From Alphaproteobacteria bacterium (GTDB taxonomy: Bacteria; Pseudomonadota; Alphaproteobacteria; Rhizobiales; CAJQND01), in contig JAAEUE010000002.1 in NCBI GenBank assembly GCA_024227565.1, forward strand, positions 1-64,000: a stretch of 64,000 bases of DNA, written 5' to 3'. Made by a program: the position numbers and the translations under genes. The notes under the pieces are model-generated. The model ran no database searches and had not been told where the DNA came from. It saw only the letters and a list, made by a program, of their open reading frames with translations. Below are positions 48,986-57,534 of the stretch, one piece after another. Position 1 is the first letter of the stretch; each line of letters begins with the position of its first letter.

Positions 48986-49004
48986 GGCCCTACGATCTTA
49001 GGCG

Positions 49005-49032
49005 GACGGGGTCTGTTGACACAGATCCCGTC
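49005..49032 (+). terminator. Strong hairpin after pnp
   Basis: GACGGGGTCTGT-tgac-ACAGATCCCGTC is a 12-base stem with one G-T pair, 20 bases after the pnp stop. It is followed only by TTGCC, so a T-run is poor. It most likely ends the rpsO-pnp transcript or protects its 3' end. Confidence 0.6.
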
Positions 49033-49135
49033 TTGCCAACTTCTAATTATTACGACACACCTATTCATGAATCTGTTTGCCTGCGCCTAAACAAGTGCGC
49101 GGCCCTTTCTCCCGTTTCCGCAAGGAGTTTCATCA

Positions 49136-50308
49136 ATGGCAACACCCACCGCAAACTGGTCCTATCCCACCGAAATGCGCTTTGGCGCCGGACGCATCGC
49201 CGAGTTGGCCGACGTTTGTAAAGCGGCAGGCATGTCCCGCCCTCTGCTGGTCACCGACCCTGGCATTGCAAGTCTGCCCATCACCCAAACCGCGGTTGAT
49301 GCGGTGCGCGGCGGCGGTCTTGAACTGTCCGTCTTCTCAGATGTTAAACCGAACCCCACCGCATCAAACGTGGAAGCGGGCGTGGAGGCCTATAAGCAAG
49401 GCGACCATGACGGCGTGATCGCCTTTGGCGGTGGTTCCGGACTGGACGCCGGCAAGGTGATTGCCTTCCAAAAGGGCCAAACCCGGCCCATGTGGGACTT
49501 TGAGGATATTGGCGATTGGTGGACCCGAGCTGATCCGGACGGAATTGCCCCGGTGATCGCCGTGCCGACCACGGCTGGAACCGGCTCTGAGGTTGGCCGC
49601 GCCGGGGTCATCACCAACGAGGAAACGCACACAAAGAAGGTCATCTTCCATCCGAAGATGCTGCCGGTGACGGTGATCTGTGATCCGGAGCTCACCGTCG
49701 GTCTTCCACCTCACATCACGGCGGGAACCGGCATGGATGCCCTGGCCCACTGCCTGGAGGCCTATTGTGCGCCCAGCTATCACCCCATGTCTGAAGGCAT
49801 CGCGGTTGAAGGCATGCGCCTGGTCAAGGACAACCTGCCCCTGGTCTACAAGGATGGCACGGACCTGGAAGCGCGCGGGCACATGCTGTCTGCCGCGGCC
49901 ATGGGCGCCACCGCGTTCCAGAAGGGCCTTGGGGCGATCCACGCCCTGTCCCATCCGGTCGGCGCGGTTTACGACACACACCACGGGCTCACCAACGCGG
50001 TGTTCATGCCCTACATCCTGGTGTTCAACCGCAGCGCCATCGAAGACAAGGTCGGGCGGCTCGCAGCCTGGTTGGGTCTGAAAAACGCAACGTTCAACGG
50101 CTTCCTCGACTACATCATGCTGCTGCGTGAAGAAGTGGGCATCGCCCACACCATCAAAGAGATCGGCATTGAAGACGACAGCAAGTTCTCCATGCTGGCA
50201 GAGATGGCTGTGGTCGACCCGACGGCGGGCGGCAACCCGATCCCGTTGAAGGTTGGTGCGGTGGAGAAACTTTACCGCCGTGCACTGAGCGGAGAGCTTG
50301 GGCGCTAG
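49136..50308 (+). CDS. Iron-containing alcohol dehydrogenase
   Basis: The 390-residue protein is a group III (Fe-type) alcohol dehydrogenase that interconverts an alcohol and aldehyde with NAD(P). Nucleotide-binding motifs are FGGGSGLDAGKVIAF (about residues 97-111) and PTTAGTGSEVGRAGVITNEE. The metal ligands lie in GTGMDALAHCLEAYCAP and in the later HALSHPVGAVYDTHHG. Its plus-strand position beside an amine-oxidising operon suggests that it removes or reduces the aldehyde formed from diamines. The exact substrate cannot be read from sequence. Confidence 0.88.
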   Translation: MATPTANWSYPTEMRFGAGRIAELADVCKAAGMSRPLLVTDPGIASLPITQTAVDAVRGGGLELSVFSDVKPNPTASNVEAGVEAYKQGDHDGVIAFGGGSGLDAGKVIAFQKGQTRPMWDFEDIGDWWTRADPDGIAPVIAVPTTAGTGSEVGRAGVITNEETHTKKVIFHPKMLPVTVICDPELTVGLPPHITAGTGMDALAHCLEAYCAPSYHPMSEGIAVEGMRLVKDNLPLVYKDGTDLEARGHMLSAAAMGATAFQKGLGAIHALSHPVGAVYDTHHGLTNAVFMPYILVFNRSAIEDKVGRLAAWLGLKNATFNGFLDYIMLLREEVGIAHTIKEIGIEDDSKFSMLAEMAVVDPTAGGNPIPLKVGAVEKLYRRALSGELGR

Positions 50309-50489
50309 GGCCACTTGCGAAGCTTTGCCACTTCTAGGGCAACTTCCGCTCAGGTTGAGCGGAAGATGCCCCAGATTGTCGTTATGGGCGAGCAACTTAT
50401 CCCCGACCAGACGATTCCGTCTGATCGGCGGTTGCTCTAGAAGCCACCTGACCGCCAAATAGCGCCAGTCGTCCTGTACTTTCATGGCG

Positions 50490-50513
50490 TTACGCGAAAT
50501 TGGGTTCGTTTCG
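50490..50513. repeat. 24-base intergenic repeat, copy 2
   Basis: Identical over 24 bases to 16337-16360, more than 34 kb away. Flanks differ: here it is followed by TTATTTGGGCCGTTTC, without the long inverted arms of copy 1. The inner GCGAAA/TTTCG symmetry is kept. Confidence 0.65.
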
Positions 50514-50575
50514 TTATTTGGGCCGTTTCTGACAAGTGCCGCTTGTCACTTTGATATGTATATACATGGTTTCAA

Positions 50576-50596
50576 CCCTCGGGGCTGACCCGAGGG
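50576..50596. repeat. Dispersed palindrome (CCTCGGG-CCCGAGG type)
   Basis: CCCTCGGG-gctga-CCCGAGGG is a perfect 8-base stem of the same family as 21683-21760 and 26293-26368. It lies 20 bases after the stop of the VOC gene (reading the minus strand) and may act at that transcript end. Confidence 0.7.
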
Positions 50597-50616
50597 CGAC
50601 ATCAGGGATCGCGGCC

Positions 50617-51000
50617 TCAACCGGTTCGTCCGGGTGTCTCTTCGCGCAGCGAGCAGATGTTTCCATCTGGGTCTTTGAAATCGCCGACCGTGCCCCACAC
50701 CTCTCGGCGTATGGTGACGCTCACCCCCCTGGCCTCAAGCTCGGCGGCGGCTGCATCCACATCCGCCACATTGAACCTGAGCCACACCGCATTGTCCGCC
50801 AGTGACTTTCCCTCTGGCTTGGCGGTGCCGCCGGTCTCTATCATGAGATAGGTGCCGGAACCGAATTGAAACGCGGTCAGTTTTGAATGCGCGTTGTCCA
50901 AGGTTTCAAGCACCGGCAGCTGCAGAACGTTCTGATAGAACGCAACGCACGCGTCATAGTTCTCAGTGCAGAGGATCAGGCCTGTTCGTTCAAACTTCAT
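50617..51000 (-). CDS. VOC-family (glyoxalase/dioxygenase-like) protein
   Basis: The 127-residue product has the vicinal oxygen chelate fold: MKFERTGLILCTENYDACVAFYQNVLQLPVLE, then WLRFNVADVDAAAAELEARGVSV and FKDPDGNICSLREE. Metal ligands of the family (His/Glu) are not complete, so enzymatic activity is uncertain. ATG 51000 is chosen because the open frame upstream overlaps the amidase gene and is not family-like. It is the last gene of the amine operon, 16 bases after the carbon-nitrogen hydrolase. Function unknown; detoxification of an aldehyde is one possibility. Confidence 0.8.
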   Translation of the reverse strand: MKFERTGLILCTENYDACVAFYQNVLQLPVLETLDNAHSKLTAFQFGSGTYLMIETGGTAKPEGKSLADNAVWLRFNVADVDAAAAELEARGVSVTIRREVWGTVGDFKDPDGNICSLREETPGRTG

Positions 51001-51016
51001 GGGCTCAACCTCCGCT

Positions 51017-51892
51017 TCAGGCGACACGGCCTGACAATGTTCCGATCGGCCCATAGTGCTCCGGCCTGCGGTCCCGGAACAACCCCCAGCCGATGCGTTC
51101 CTGCCGCACGTGGTCAAGATCAAACGTGTGGGTGAGTACCGCCTCGTCCATACGCCCGGCTTCGGCCACCATCTGGCCCGTCCAGTCGCTGATGAAGGAC
51201 GAGCCGTAGAAGCTCATCTCCTTGCCGCCCTCGGGATGCTCAGAGCCGATACGGTTCGCCGCGGCCAGAGGCACCATGTTGGCCGCCGCATGCCCGCGCA
51301 TGGCGGTTTGCCAGTGGTCCTTTGAATCATGCGACGGGCTGTTGGGCTCGTTTCCGATGGCGGTCGGGTAGAGCAACATCTCGGCGCCCTGCAACACCAT
51401 GCAGCGGGCGGTTTCAGGGAACCACTGGTCCCAGCAGATCCCCACGCCAACCTTGCCGAACGCGGTGTCCCAAACCTTGAAGCCCGTATCGCCCGGGTTG
51501 AAGTAGAACTTTTCCTCGTAGCCCGGCCCATCTGGAATGTGGGTCTTGCGATAGGTCCCCAGGTTTGAACCGTCGGCGTCGATCATTGCGATGGAGTTGT
51601 AGTGCGCATTGTTCTGGCGCTCAAAAAAGCTCACGGGCATGGCGATGCCCAGCTCGCGGGCAAGGGACGAGAAGCGCTTTATGGCCGGATGATTTTCGGG
51701 TTCTTCGGCACGGGCGAAGTTCTCAGGAGTTTCCACCTGGCAAAAATAATGTCCCTCAAAAAGCTCCTGGACCAAAACCACATTTGCGCCTTGCCCCGCC
51801 GCCTTGCGCACCAGTTCTTCGGCCTTGTCGTGGTTTTCAGCTCTGTTGTCGGAACAGGCCATTTGGGTGACGCCTATGGTTACTTTAGTCAT
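51017..51892 (-). CDS. aguB: N-carbamoylputrescine amidase-like carbon-nitrogen hydrolase
   Basis: The 291-residue nitrilase-superfamily enzyme matches AguB, which converts N-carbamoylputrescine to putrescine, CO2 and ammonia. The catalytic Glu-Lys-Cys are Glu43 (VQELFEGHYFC), Lys116 (YRKTHIPDGPGYEEKFYF) and Cys153 (GVGICWDQWFPE). The PxxEKFYF and WDQWFPE segments are typical of the AguB branch. Its usual partner, agmatine deiminase AguA, is not in the window, so either AguA is elsewhere or this enzyme has another ureido or amide substrate. It lies 18 bases after the amine dehydrogenase. Confidence 0.82.
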   Translation of the reverse strand: MTKVTIGVTQMACSDNRAENHDKAEELVRKAAGQGANVVLVQELFEGHYFCQVETPENFARAEEPENHPAIKRFSSLARELGIAMPVSFFERQNNAHYNSIAMIDADGSNLGTYRKTHIPDGPGYEEKFYFNPGDTGFKVWDTAFGKVGVGICWDQWFPETARCMVLQGAEMLLYPTAIGNEPNSPSHDSKDHWQTAMRGHAAANMVPLAAANRIGSEHPEGGKEMSFYGSSFISDWTGQMVAEAGRMDEAVLTHTFDLDHVRQERIGWGLFRDRRPEHYGPIGTLSGRVA

Positions 51893-51910
51893 TGGCTCTC
51901 TCCGTTCTGT

Positions 51911-53989
51911 TCATCCTTCAGCTGCCAGGCCAACAACTTCGCGGCGGAAGGGCACTTCGTCATTCACCAGTTCCGGCCCGTCCAGCTCCCGGGCAAAGCG
52001 GTGGCCGGCGTATGTGGCCCAGGCGATCGGTGCGGGTGCTTCAGCGTCGCCAAACACTTTGATGGATTGAATGCCCGTATCTGCCCAATCGGCCTTGCGG
52101 GACTTGAGCGCCTGCCACAGGTCATCGTTGGGTGTGCGGGAGGTGACGTATACAACCGCATCCGCCGCAATTTCAGAGGTGGTTTGGGTGTAGATGCACT
52201 CGGCTTCAACATGGTTGGCATGAACTGCGCGCAAGGCCTTGGTCGTCACAAGGTTCACGCCAAGCTCCAATAGGCGGGCTTGAATGAAATGTTGTTCAAG
52301 TGTGTTTTTAGTCCACTCAGAAACCTGCGCTGAAGGCGTGAGCAATGTGACCTTTGCGCCGTGCTCCACGAGCAATTCAGCCAACACGCCGCCCATGTAG
52401 AAATGATCATCATCGTACAACAGCACATCGCCGGTTGGCACATTGCCGGACATCAGGTCGTTCGGCGTGTAGGCGGCCATCTGATCGGACGTTTCGATTG
52501 GACCCAGATGATAACGGGCCACCGCATCCTTGCGCCAGGTTGCGCCGGTCGCGAGGCCAACATGCTCAAAGCCAAACTCCAGCACCTCCTCGGCTGACAG
52601 TCTGCTGTCGAAATAGGTTTCAACATTCGCCATTTGCGAGATCTGGTAATCGCGGTAATCGCGCACCCGGCCCCAGGCGGAAAGACCCGGCAGTTTGCAT
52701 TCTTCTGCCACGCGCCCGCCAAGCTCCGTGCCAGCCTCGGCCAAAGCCACCTCATATCCGCGCGCGCCCAAGGCCCGTGTGGCTTCCAAGCCTGCAGGAC
52801 CGGCCCCCACGATCAACACACGCTCGCTTCCGCCTTTGGCTTGCATGATTTCAGGATGCCAGCCTTTGCGCCATTCCTCCATGAAAGTGGGGTTCTGGGT
52901 GCACCGGCTGATGCCGCCGGTCATGTCGCCGGAAACGCAGATGTTGCAGCCGATACATTCGCGGATGTCCTCAATCTGGCCCTCTTCGATTTTCTTGGGC
53001 AAGAACGGATCGGCAATGGAGGGGCGCGCTGCGCCAATGAAGTCCAGAATGCCTGATTTGATCTGGCGGACCATGGTGTCGGCCGACGTGAACCGGCCTA
53101 CGCCTACCACAGGCTTGGTGGTGAGCTGCTTGAAGCCGCGTACATAGTCTTCCTGGGCTGCCTCATCCTTGAACCGCGAGGTGCCTGAATCGTCCGGCCA
53201 GGTGCCGTGAGTGAAATCCCACAGATCCGGCAATTCGGCCAACATGCCAACCACATCCCGGATTTCCTCATTGGTGACACCAGTATCGCCAATCATCTCC
53301 TCAATCAGGATGCGCACGGGAACTGCACACGTATCGCCAACGGCATCTTTGGTGTCTTCAATCAATTCCTTCAGCAACCGGGCCCGGTTTTCCAAGCTGC
53401 CGCCATACTCATCGCTGCGCTGATTGGTGCGCCGGGAGAGGAAGTGCTGCACGGCGCCGAACGTGTGGGCGCCGTACACATAGACCAGATCGAAACCGCA
53501 AGCCTTCGCCCTTATGGCCGCGTTGCGGTGCCAGCGCCGCAGGTTGGCGATGTCTTCCTTGTCCATGGCGCGAGCCTGCACCGGATCATAGGTGAACGTG
53601 GCCACAGGCATGTTGATCGGCGCCAGCGGCACTTCGCGCGAATAGAGATTGGGGCTGTTCAGGCCGTTGTAGCAAAGCTCAATCCCTGCCAGCGCGCCAT
53701 GTTCGTGGATCTTGTCCGTAATGCGCTGCAGGGCCGGCATGTCCTTGTCGTCCCAAATGCGCATTTCGATGAACGGTGCAATCTCAGAGGTTGGGTGGAT
53801 CTCAGCCTGTTCGGTGTTGATCACGGCCCAGCCGCCTTCTCCCTTCACCTTGCGCATTTCTGCAACTGCCGAAGGGTCCCGGTATCCGCCCCCATTGCAA
53901 TGGGGCACCTGGTAGAAACGGTTCTTGGCCGTGACCGGGCCGATCTGCACTGGTTCAAACAGAATATCGTAACGGGGATCGCGCGCCAT
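51911..53989 (-). CDS. Flavin/4Fe-4S amine dehydrogenase (TMADH/DMADH/histamine dehydrogenase family)
   Basis: The 692-residue protein begins MARDPRYDILFEPVQIGP like trimethylamine dehydrogenase and keeps almost the same numbering. Cys31 (NRFYQVPHC) matches the Cys that binds FMN covalently. Tyr172, His175 (VYVYGAH) and Asp267 form the expected catalytic triad. Cys345, 348, 351 and 363 (CIGCNIC...C) bind a 4Fe-4S cluster. An FAD/ADP-binding half starts at GAGPAG (395-400). Of the aromatic bowl that holds trimethylammonium, Trp264 is kept, but the other two positions are Gln61 and Asp355. As I recall, dimethylamine dehydrogenase has Gln at the first, and histamine dehydrogenase has Gln and Asp at these sites. 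Histamine dehydrogenase also accepts agmatine and putrescine. Operon context favours a diamine substrate. Electrons would go to ETF or a cytochrome. Confidence 0.85.
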   Translation of the reverse strand: MARDPRYDILFEPVQIGPVTAKNRFYQVPHCNGGGYRDPSAVAEMRKVKGEGGWAVINTEQAEIHPTSEIAPFIEMRIWDDKDMPALQRITDKIHEHGALAGIELCYNGLNSPNLYSREVPLAPINMPVATFTYDPVQARAMDKEDIANLRRWHRNAAIRAKACGFDLVYVYGAHTFGAVQHFLSRRTNQRSDEYGGSLENRARLLKELIEDTKDAVGDTCAVPVRILIEEMIGDTGVTNEEIRDVVGMLAELPDLWDFTHGTWPDDSGTSRFKDEAAQEDYVRGFKQLTTKPVVGVGRFTSADTMVRQIKSGILDFIGAARPSIADPFLPKKIEEGQIEDIRECIGCNICVSGDMTGGISRCTQNPTFMEEWRKGWHPEIMQAKGGSERVLIVGAGPAGLEATRALGARGYEVALAEAGTELGGRVAEECKLPGLSAWGRVRDYRDYQISQMANVETYFDSRLSAEEVLEFGFEHVGLATGATWRKDAVARYHLGPIETSDQMAAYTPNDLMSGNVPTGDVLLYDDDHFYMGGVLAELLVEHGAKVTLLTPSAQVSEWTKNTLEQHFIQARLLELGVNLVTTKALRAVHANHVEAECIYTQTTSEIAADAVVYVTSRTPNDDLWQALKSRKADWADTGIQSIKVFGDAEAPAPIAWATYAGHRFARELDGPELVNDEVPFRREVVGLAAEG

Positions 53990-53992
53990 GTC

Positions 53993-55021
53993 TCAAGCTC
54001 CCAAATAACCCTGCAACACGTTGACCGTGTTGGTGCCGATCTCCTCCACCGCATATCCGCCCTCCATGACAAAGTGTGTTGGTAGTCCAACACCGGCAAT
54101 GCGCGCACCATAATCGGTGAAATCGTCTGACTTCAATTTGAAGAAACTGATCGGATCATTTTCATAAGTGTCGACACCGAGCGAGATGATCAGCACGTCG
54201 GGGCTATAGTTTCGGATCCGTTCCAATCCCTGATTTAGGGCGTCTCCCCAGACGGAGTAGGGGGTGCCTGGGGGCAGCGGGTAGTTCACGTTGAAGCCTT
54301 CTCCTGGGCCGCTGCCGGTTTCGTCCGCAAAGCCCAAGAAGTGAGGAAAGGCATCCATGGGATCTCCGTGGAGCGAGACAAAGAGAACATCGCCGCGCGC
54401 ATAGAAGATGTCTTGCGTGCCATTGCCGTGATGGAAGTCGGGGTCAAGAATGGCCACACGTTTCGCCCCTGCATCCAGGTAGCCCTGGGCGGCAATGGCT
54501 GCGTTGTTGAGAAAGCAATAGCCGCCGTAGAGATCACTGGCGGCATGATGCCCCGGCGGGCGGCATAGAGAGAACGCCGTCTGGGCGCCCGCAGATATCA
54601 ATCTCTGACCGGTTTGCGCAATGGCGGCGCTGGCCTGGGCGGCTTCCCAGGTCCCCGCCGTGATGGCCGTTTCGAGAGCCATGCTAAAATAGCCAAGCTT
54701 CCCGTCGATATGGTTGGGCTCGCGCTGTTGCATCCGCCGGGCGGCGAACACCGTGGGCACAGCTTCGCCGTTAAATCCTTCAGCTTCCCACATTGCCCAG
54801 GCGTTTTTCAGGAACTCAAGGAATGGTCCAGTGTGAATCTTGCGTACTGGCGCCCAGTCCAGGGGATCGGGTGCGGCAAAATCATCGAACCCACACACCT
54901 TCAATCGGTTGACGATGTGCTCCCAACGCTCCGGGCACTCGAAGGGGCGCACGAACTCACCCCCAAACAGCTCGCCCTTGGGAAAATGCTTGCGATGATC
55001 TTCACTGGAGATGATTTTCAT
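53993..55021 (-). CDS. Acetylpolyamine amidohydrolase (histone-deacetylase family)
   Basis: The 342-residue zinc hydrolase removes acetyl groups from acetylated polyamines. With the ATG at 55021 the active-site residues fall at His158, His159 (RPPGHHA), zinc ligands Asp195 and His197 (DPDFHHGNG), Asp284 (LGVDTYENDP) and Tyr323 (EGGYAVE). As I recall, this is the same numbering as the Mycoplana ramosa enzyme, which supports this start over a TTG at 55033. Stop and start lie within 3-8 bases of the neighbours, so the gene is in one operon with the amidase and amine dehydrogenase. Products would be free polyamines for oxidation. Confidence 0.9.
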   Translation of the reverse strand: MKIISSEDHRKHFPKGELFGGEFVRPFECPERWEHIVNRLKVCGFDDFAAPDPLDWAPVRKIHTGPFLEFLKNAWAMWEAEGFNGEAVPTVFAARRMQQREPNHIDGKLGYFSMALETAITAGTWEAAQASAAIAQTGQRLISAGAQTAFSLCRPPGHHAASDLYGGYCFLNNAAIAAQGYLDAGAKRVAILDPDFHHGNGTQDIFYARGDVLFVSLHGDPMDAFPHFLGFADETGSGPGEGFNVNYPLPPGTPYSVWGDALNQGLERIRNYSPDVLIISLGVDTYENDPISFFKLKSDDFTDYGARIAGVGLPTHFVMEGGYAVEEIGTNTVNVLQGYLGA

Positions 55022-55029
55022 GTTTGATC

Positions 55030-56448
55030 TCAAATGTTGGGTCGTTGGAAGCCAAAGGCCGGTTCCAGTGCTGCTGCCACATTGAACACAGCCGGTTCGT
55101 TATAGGCCGCGCCGACAACTTGGATGCCGGTTGGCACGCTGTTGTCGCTAATTCCTGACGGTACAGAAATAACGGGACACCGGCTCAACATGTTGAAGGG
55201 ATGGGTGAGAACCCAACCATACTCCCCGTCCACCACCACATCATTGATGCGGAAGTCAGCGTCCCAGGAATCATGGTCGGCTTTGACCGCCGGAACACCA
55301 TTGGTCGGGCAGATGAACGCATCATATTTTTCCATCTGCGCACCGAAGACGTTGTAGACCTCAACGGCCTTCTCCAGCGAGCGGACAAAATCGTCCATGG
55401 TGAAGCGCTCGGCATCTTTGACGGTTTGAAGCGCATAATCGGTCATGAGGGACCCGTGCTCGGGCACCAGTCGCTTGATATGTTGGCCCCAAAGCATGGC
55501 CAGATAGCATTGGACCGCTTCCTGACAACTTTCATCCCAAGGAAATTGGATTTCTTCCGTTTCCGCACCCAGCTCTTTCAAGTGCTCAACCACGCTTATG
55601 GTGTTCGCGCGCACGTCGTCGCTGATCTGGAAGTAGCCGAGGTCCGCCGACCAGGCGATTTTGTGGCCGCGCACATCACCTAAGGCCTCCGTGATCCGCA
55701 TGGCGCCGGGCAGAGAGGCAATGTCTCGCGGGCTTTGGCCTGCCGATACATTGAACATGGAAAGGCAGTCGCCCACGGTTCGGGTCATGGGACCGGAATG
55801 GGAATAGAAATCCAGGTTCATCACAGGTGTCTCGGGAATTCGGCCATAGGCAGCCTTCAGGCCCACAATACCGCTGCAACCGGCAGGGATACGGATCGAC
55901 CCGCCAATGTCGGTTCCAGTGCCAAGCGTGGTTGTGCCCGCCGCCAGCGAAGCCCCGGTTCCACCAGATGAGCCGCCAGGGGTGTACTCAAGATTATGAG
56001 GATTGCGCGTAATGCCCCAGATTTTTGATTGGCAAGTGCCCAGCAAGCAAAATTCTGGCGTGGTTGTCCGTGCGTGCACAATCACCCCGGCGTCCTGCAG
56101 TCGTTGTGCAAACACATCAGTTTGTTCGTCAATGTGATCTTTGAAGATCAAGGACCCGCCTGTGGTCCGCCTGCCCTTGAGCTTGATTTCATCCTTGATG
56201 ACGCAGGTCAGCCCATCCAACGGACCGGCCGGACCGGCGCTGGACATGTAGCGGTCTTCCGAAGCGCGCGCTTGCTCAAGCGCTTCATCAAAGTATGTGT
56301 CGGCAAAGGCATTGATTTTGGGCTCAAGCTTTTCCGCCCGGCCGATCTGCGCCTTCACTATCTCCACAGGCGACAGCTTGCGCGCCTGAAATTGCTCCAG
56401 TGCTTCGTTCGCCGACATGTAGCATAAATCGAGATCAGTCATTGCCAC
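55030..56448 (-). CDS. Amidase-signature family amidase
   Basis: The 472-residue enzyme has the Ser-cisSer-Lys triad of the amidase signature family: Lys85 (TCVIKDEIKLKG), Ser160 (TPGGSSGGTGASLAAG) and Ser184 (TDIGGSIRIPAG). Family spacing is normal. Members cleave diverse amides, so the substrate is open; the operon suggests an N-acylated amine or a product of amine oxidation such as an omega-amino amide. It is not part of a GatCAB set, since no gatB or gatC is nearby. It starts 60 bases after the binding-protein gene, with a hairpin between them. Confidence 0.88.
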   Translation of the reverse strand: MAMTDLDLCYMSANEALEQFQARKLSPVEIVKAQIGRAEKLEPKINAFADTYFDEALEQARASEDRYMSSAGPAGPLDGLTCVIKDEIKLKGRRTTGGSLIFKDHIDEQTDVFAQRLQDAGVIVHARTTTPEFCLLGTCQSKIWGITRNPHNLEYTPGGSSGGTGASLAAGTTTLGTGTDIGGSIRIPAGCSGIVGLKAAYGRIPETPVMNLDFYSHSGPMTRTVGDCLSMFNVSAGQSPRDIASLPGAMRITEALGDVRGHKIAWSADLGYFQISDDVRANTISVVEHLKELGAETEEIQFPWDESCQEAVQCYLAMLWGQHIKRLVPEHGSLMTDYALQTVKDAERFTMDDFVRSLEKAVEVYNVFGAQMEKYDAFICPTNGVPAVKADHDSWDADFRINDVVVDGEYGWVLTHPFNMLSRCPVISVPSGISDNSVPTGIQVVGAAYNEPAVFNVAAALEPAFGFQRPNI

Positions 56449-56470
56449 CCAGCTTCCCCCAGACGGAAAA

Positions 56471-56494
56471 CGGGCGCACCTTTCGATGCGCCCG
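56471..56494 (-). terminator. Hairpin between binding-protein gene and amidase gene
   Basis: CGGGCGCA with TGCGCCCG forms an 8-base stem; on the minus strand it is followed by TTTTCC. It lies 15 bases after the potD-like stop. Such stems often give more mRNA of the binding protein than of downstream enzymes by partial termination or 3'-end protection. Confidence 0.55.
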
Positions 56495-56508
56495 CGTTTG
56501 ATTGCCGA

Positions 56509-57534
56509 CTACTGGAGAAGCTTGGTCCAGATCTTGTCGATGGCCTTTACGTATTTCGGGCCACAGCTCCGGCCGAACTTGACCGGAACGGTTGGCACGC
56601 TCACTTCAGGCGAAGTGGCCATGTCTTTGCTCATATGTTTGCCGGAACCCTCGATCGGGTTGGCGTACTTTGCAAAGTCAGACTGGATCGCCATGTTCTC
56701 GGGCTTCATCAGCCAGTTCATGAAGGTTTTCGCATTCTCGACGTTCTTTGCACCCTTCGGAATGACAAGGCTGTCATACCAACCTACAACGCCTTCCTTC
56801 GGGAAACAGTATTTTACTTTTTGGCCGGCGAGGCGTTGTTTCATGGCGTCGCCGTTCCAGGCGTTTGAGATAGTGGTAACACCGCTGCCAAGACGGTCCA
56901 TGGTGCCTTCGGAGGAGAAGACCTTCACGTGCTCTTTTTGTTTTTGAAGCAGAGCCTGCAAGGCTTTCAGGTCTTCAGTTTTCTCAGTACAGAATTCCTG
57001 GCCAAGATAGATGTGCCCCATGTTGGCCACTTCTTCCGGTGTCTTGAACACGCCGACGCTTCCGGAAGCTTTTTCGTTTGGCTCAAAGAATTCTTTCAGG
57101 CTGGAGCAATCGCCCACCCCTGCATCGGTGCGAAGCGCATAGGAGGTTGTGCCCATCTGATATGGACTGGAGAACATCTGCTTGGGATCCCATTCAGGGA
57201 ACCGGAAAGCCTTGGCCACGTGCTTGAAGTTTTCCATTTTGCTCACGTCAACTTCTTCAAGCAGGTTCTCAGCAACCATGATGGTCACGAAGTTCTGGCT
57301 TGGCACGGCAAGGTCGTAACCGGTCGCACCGGACTTCAGTTTCGCCAAAAGCGTTTCGTTTGAATCGTAAGTATCGACGGTCACCTTGATGCCCGTTTCC
57401 TTTTCAAACTTGGTGATCAGGTCCGGTGCGGTGTAGTCCGTCCAATTGTAGAAATACAGCTCGCCTGCGGCGTGCGCCTGGCTTGCGGCCAAGCTAAATG
57501 CGCCGGCAAGTGCCACTCCCAAAAGTTTCTTCAT
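56509..57534 (-). CDS. Polyamine-type ABC transporter periplasmic binding protein
   Basis: The 341-residue product has a signal peptide (MKKLLGVALAGAFSLAASQAHA, cleavage near residue 22) and a PotD/PotF fold. ELYFYNWTDYTAPDLITKF and DTYDSNETLLAKLKSGATGYDL match the spermidine/putrescine-binding proteins. Later GVTTISNAWNGDAMKQRLAG and GVVGWYDSLVIPKGAKN carry pocket residues. It is the first gene of the amine operon. Its permeases and ATPase are probably the PotA-PotB-PotC-like proteins at 61473-64000, although those may have another binding protein beyond the window. Ligand (putrescine, spermidine, agmatine or an acetylated form) cannot be fixed from sequence alone. Confidence 0.88.
   Translation of the reverse strand: MKKLLGVALAGAFSLAASQAHAAGELYFYNWTDYTAPDLITKFEKETGIKVTVDTYDSNETLLAKLKSGATGYDLAVPSQNFVTIMVAENLLEEVDVSKMENFKHVAKAFRFPEWDPKQMFSSPYQMGTTSYALRTDAGVGDCSSLKEFFEPNEKASGSVGVFKTPEEVANMGHIYLGQEFCTEKTEDLKALQALLQKQKEHVKVFSSEGTMDRLGSGVTTISNAWNGDAMKQRLAGQKVKYCFPKEGVVGWYDSLVIPKGAKNVENAKTFMNWLMKPENMAIQSDFAKYANPIEGSGKHMSKDMATSPEVSVPTVPVKFGRSCGPKYVKAIDKIWTKLLQ

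Larger units (their letters stand above)
50309..50616. other. Repeat-rich gap between convergent genes
   Basis: The 308 bases between the convergent alcohol dehydrogenase and VOC genes hold no gene. They contain the second copy of the 24-base repeat (50490-50513), a stem GACAAG-tgccg-CTTGTC (50531-50547), the palindrome ATGTATATACAT (50556-50567) and a dispersed hairpin (50576-50596). They probably serve transcript ends from both sides. Confidence 0.6.

Noticed and set aside
55030-56448. Aspartyl/glutamyl-tRNA amidotransferase subunit A (GatA)
   Set aside because: The amidase signature is shared, but no gatB or gatC is adjacent and the gene lies in an amine-catabolic operon.
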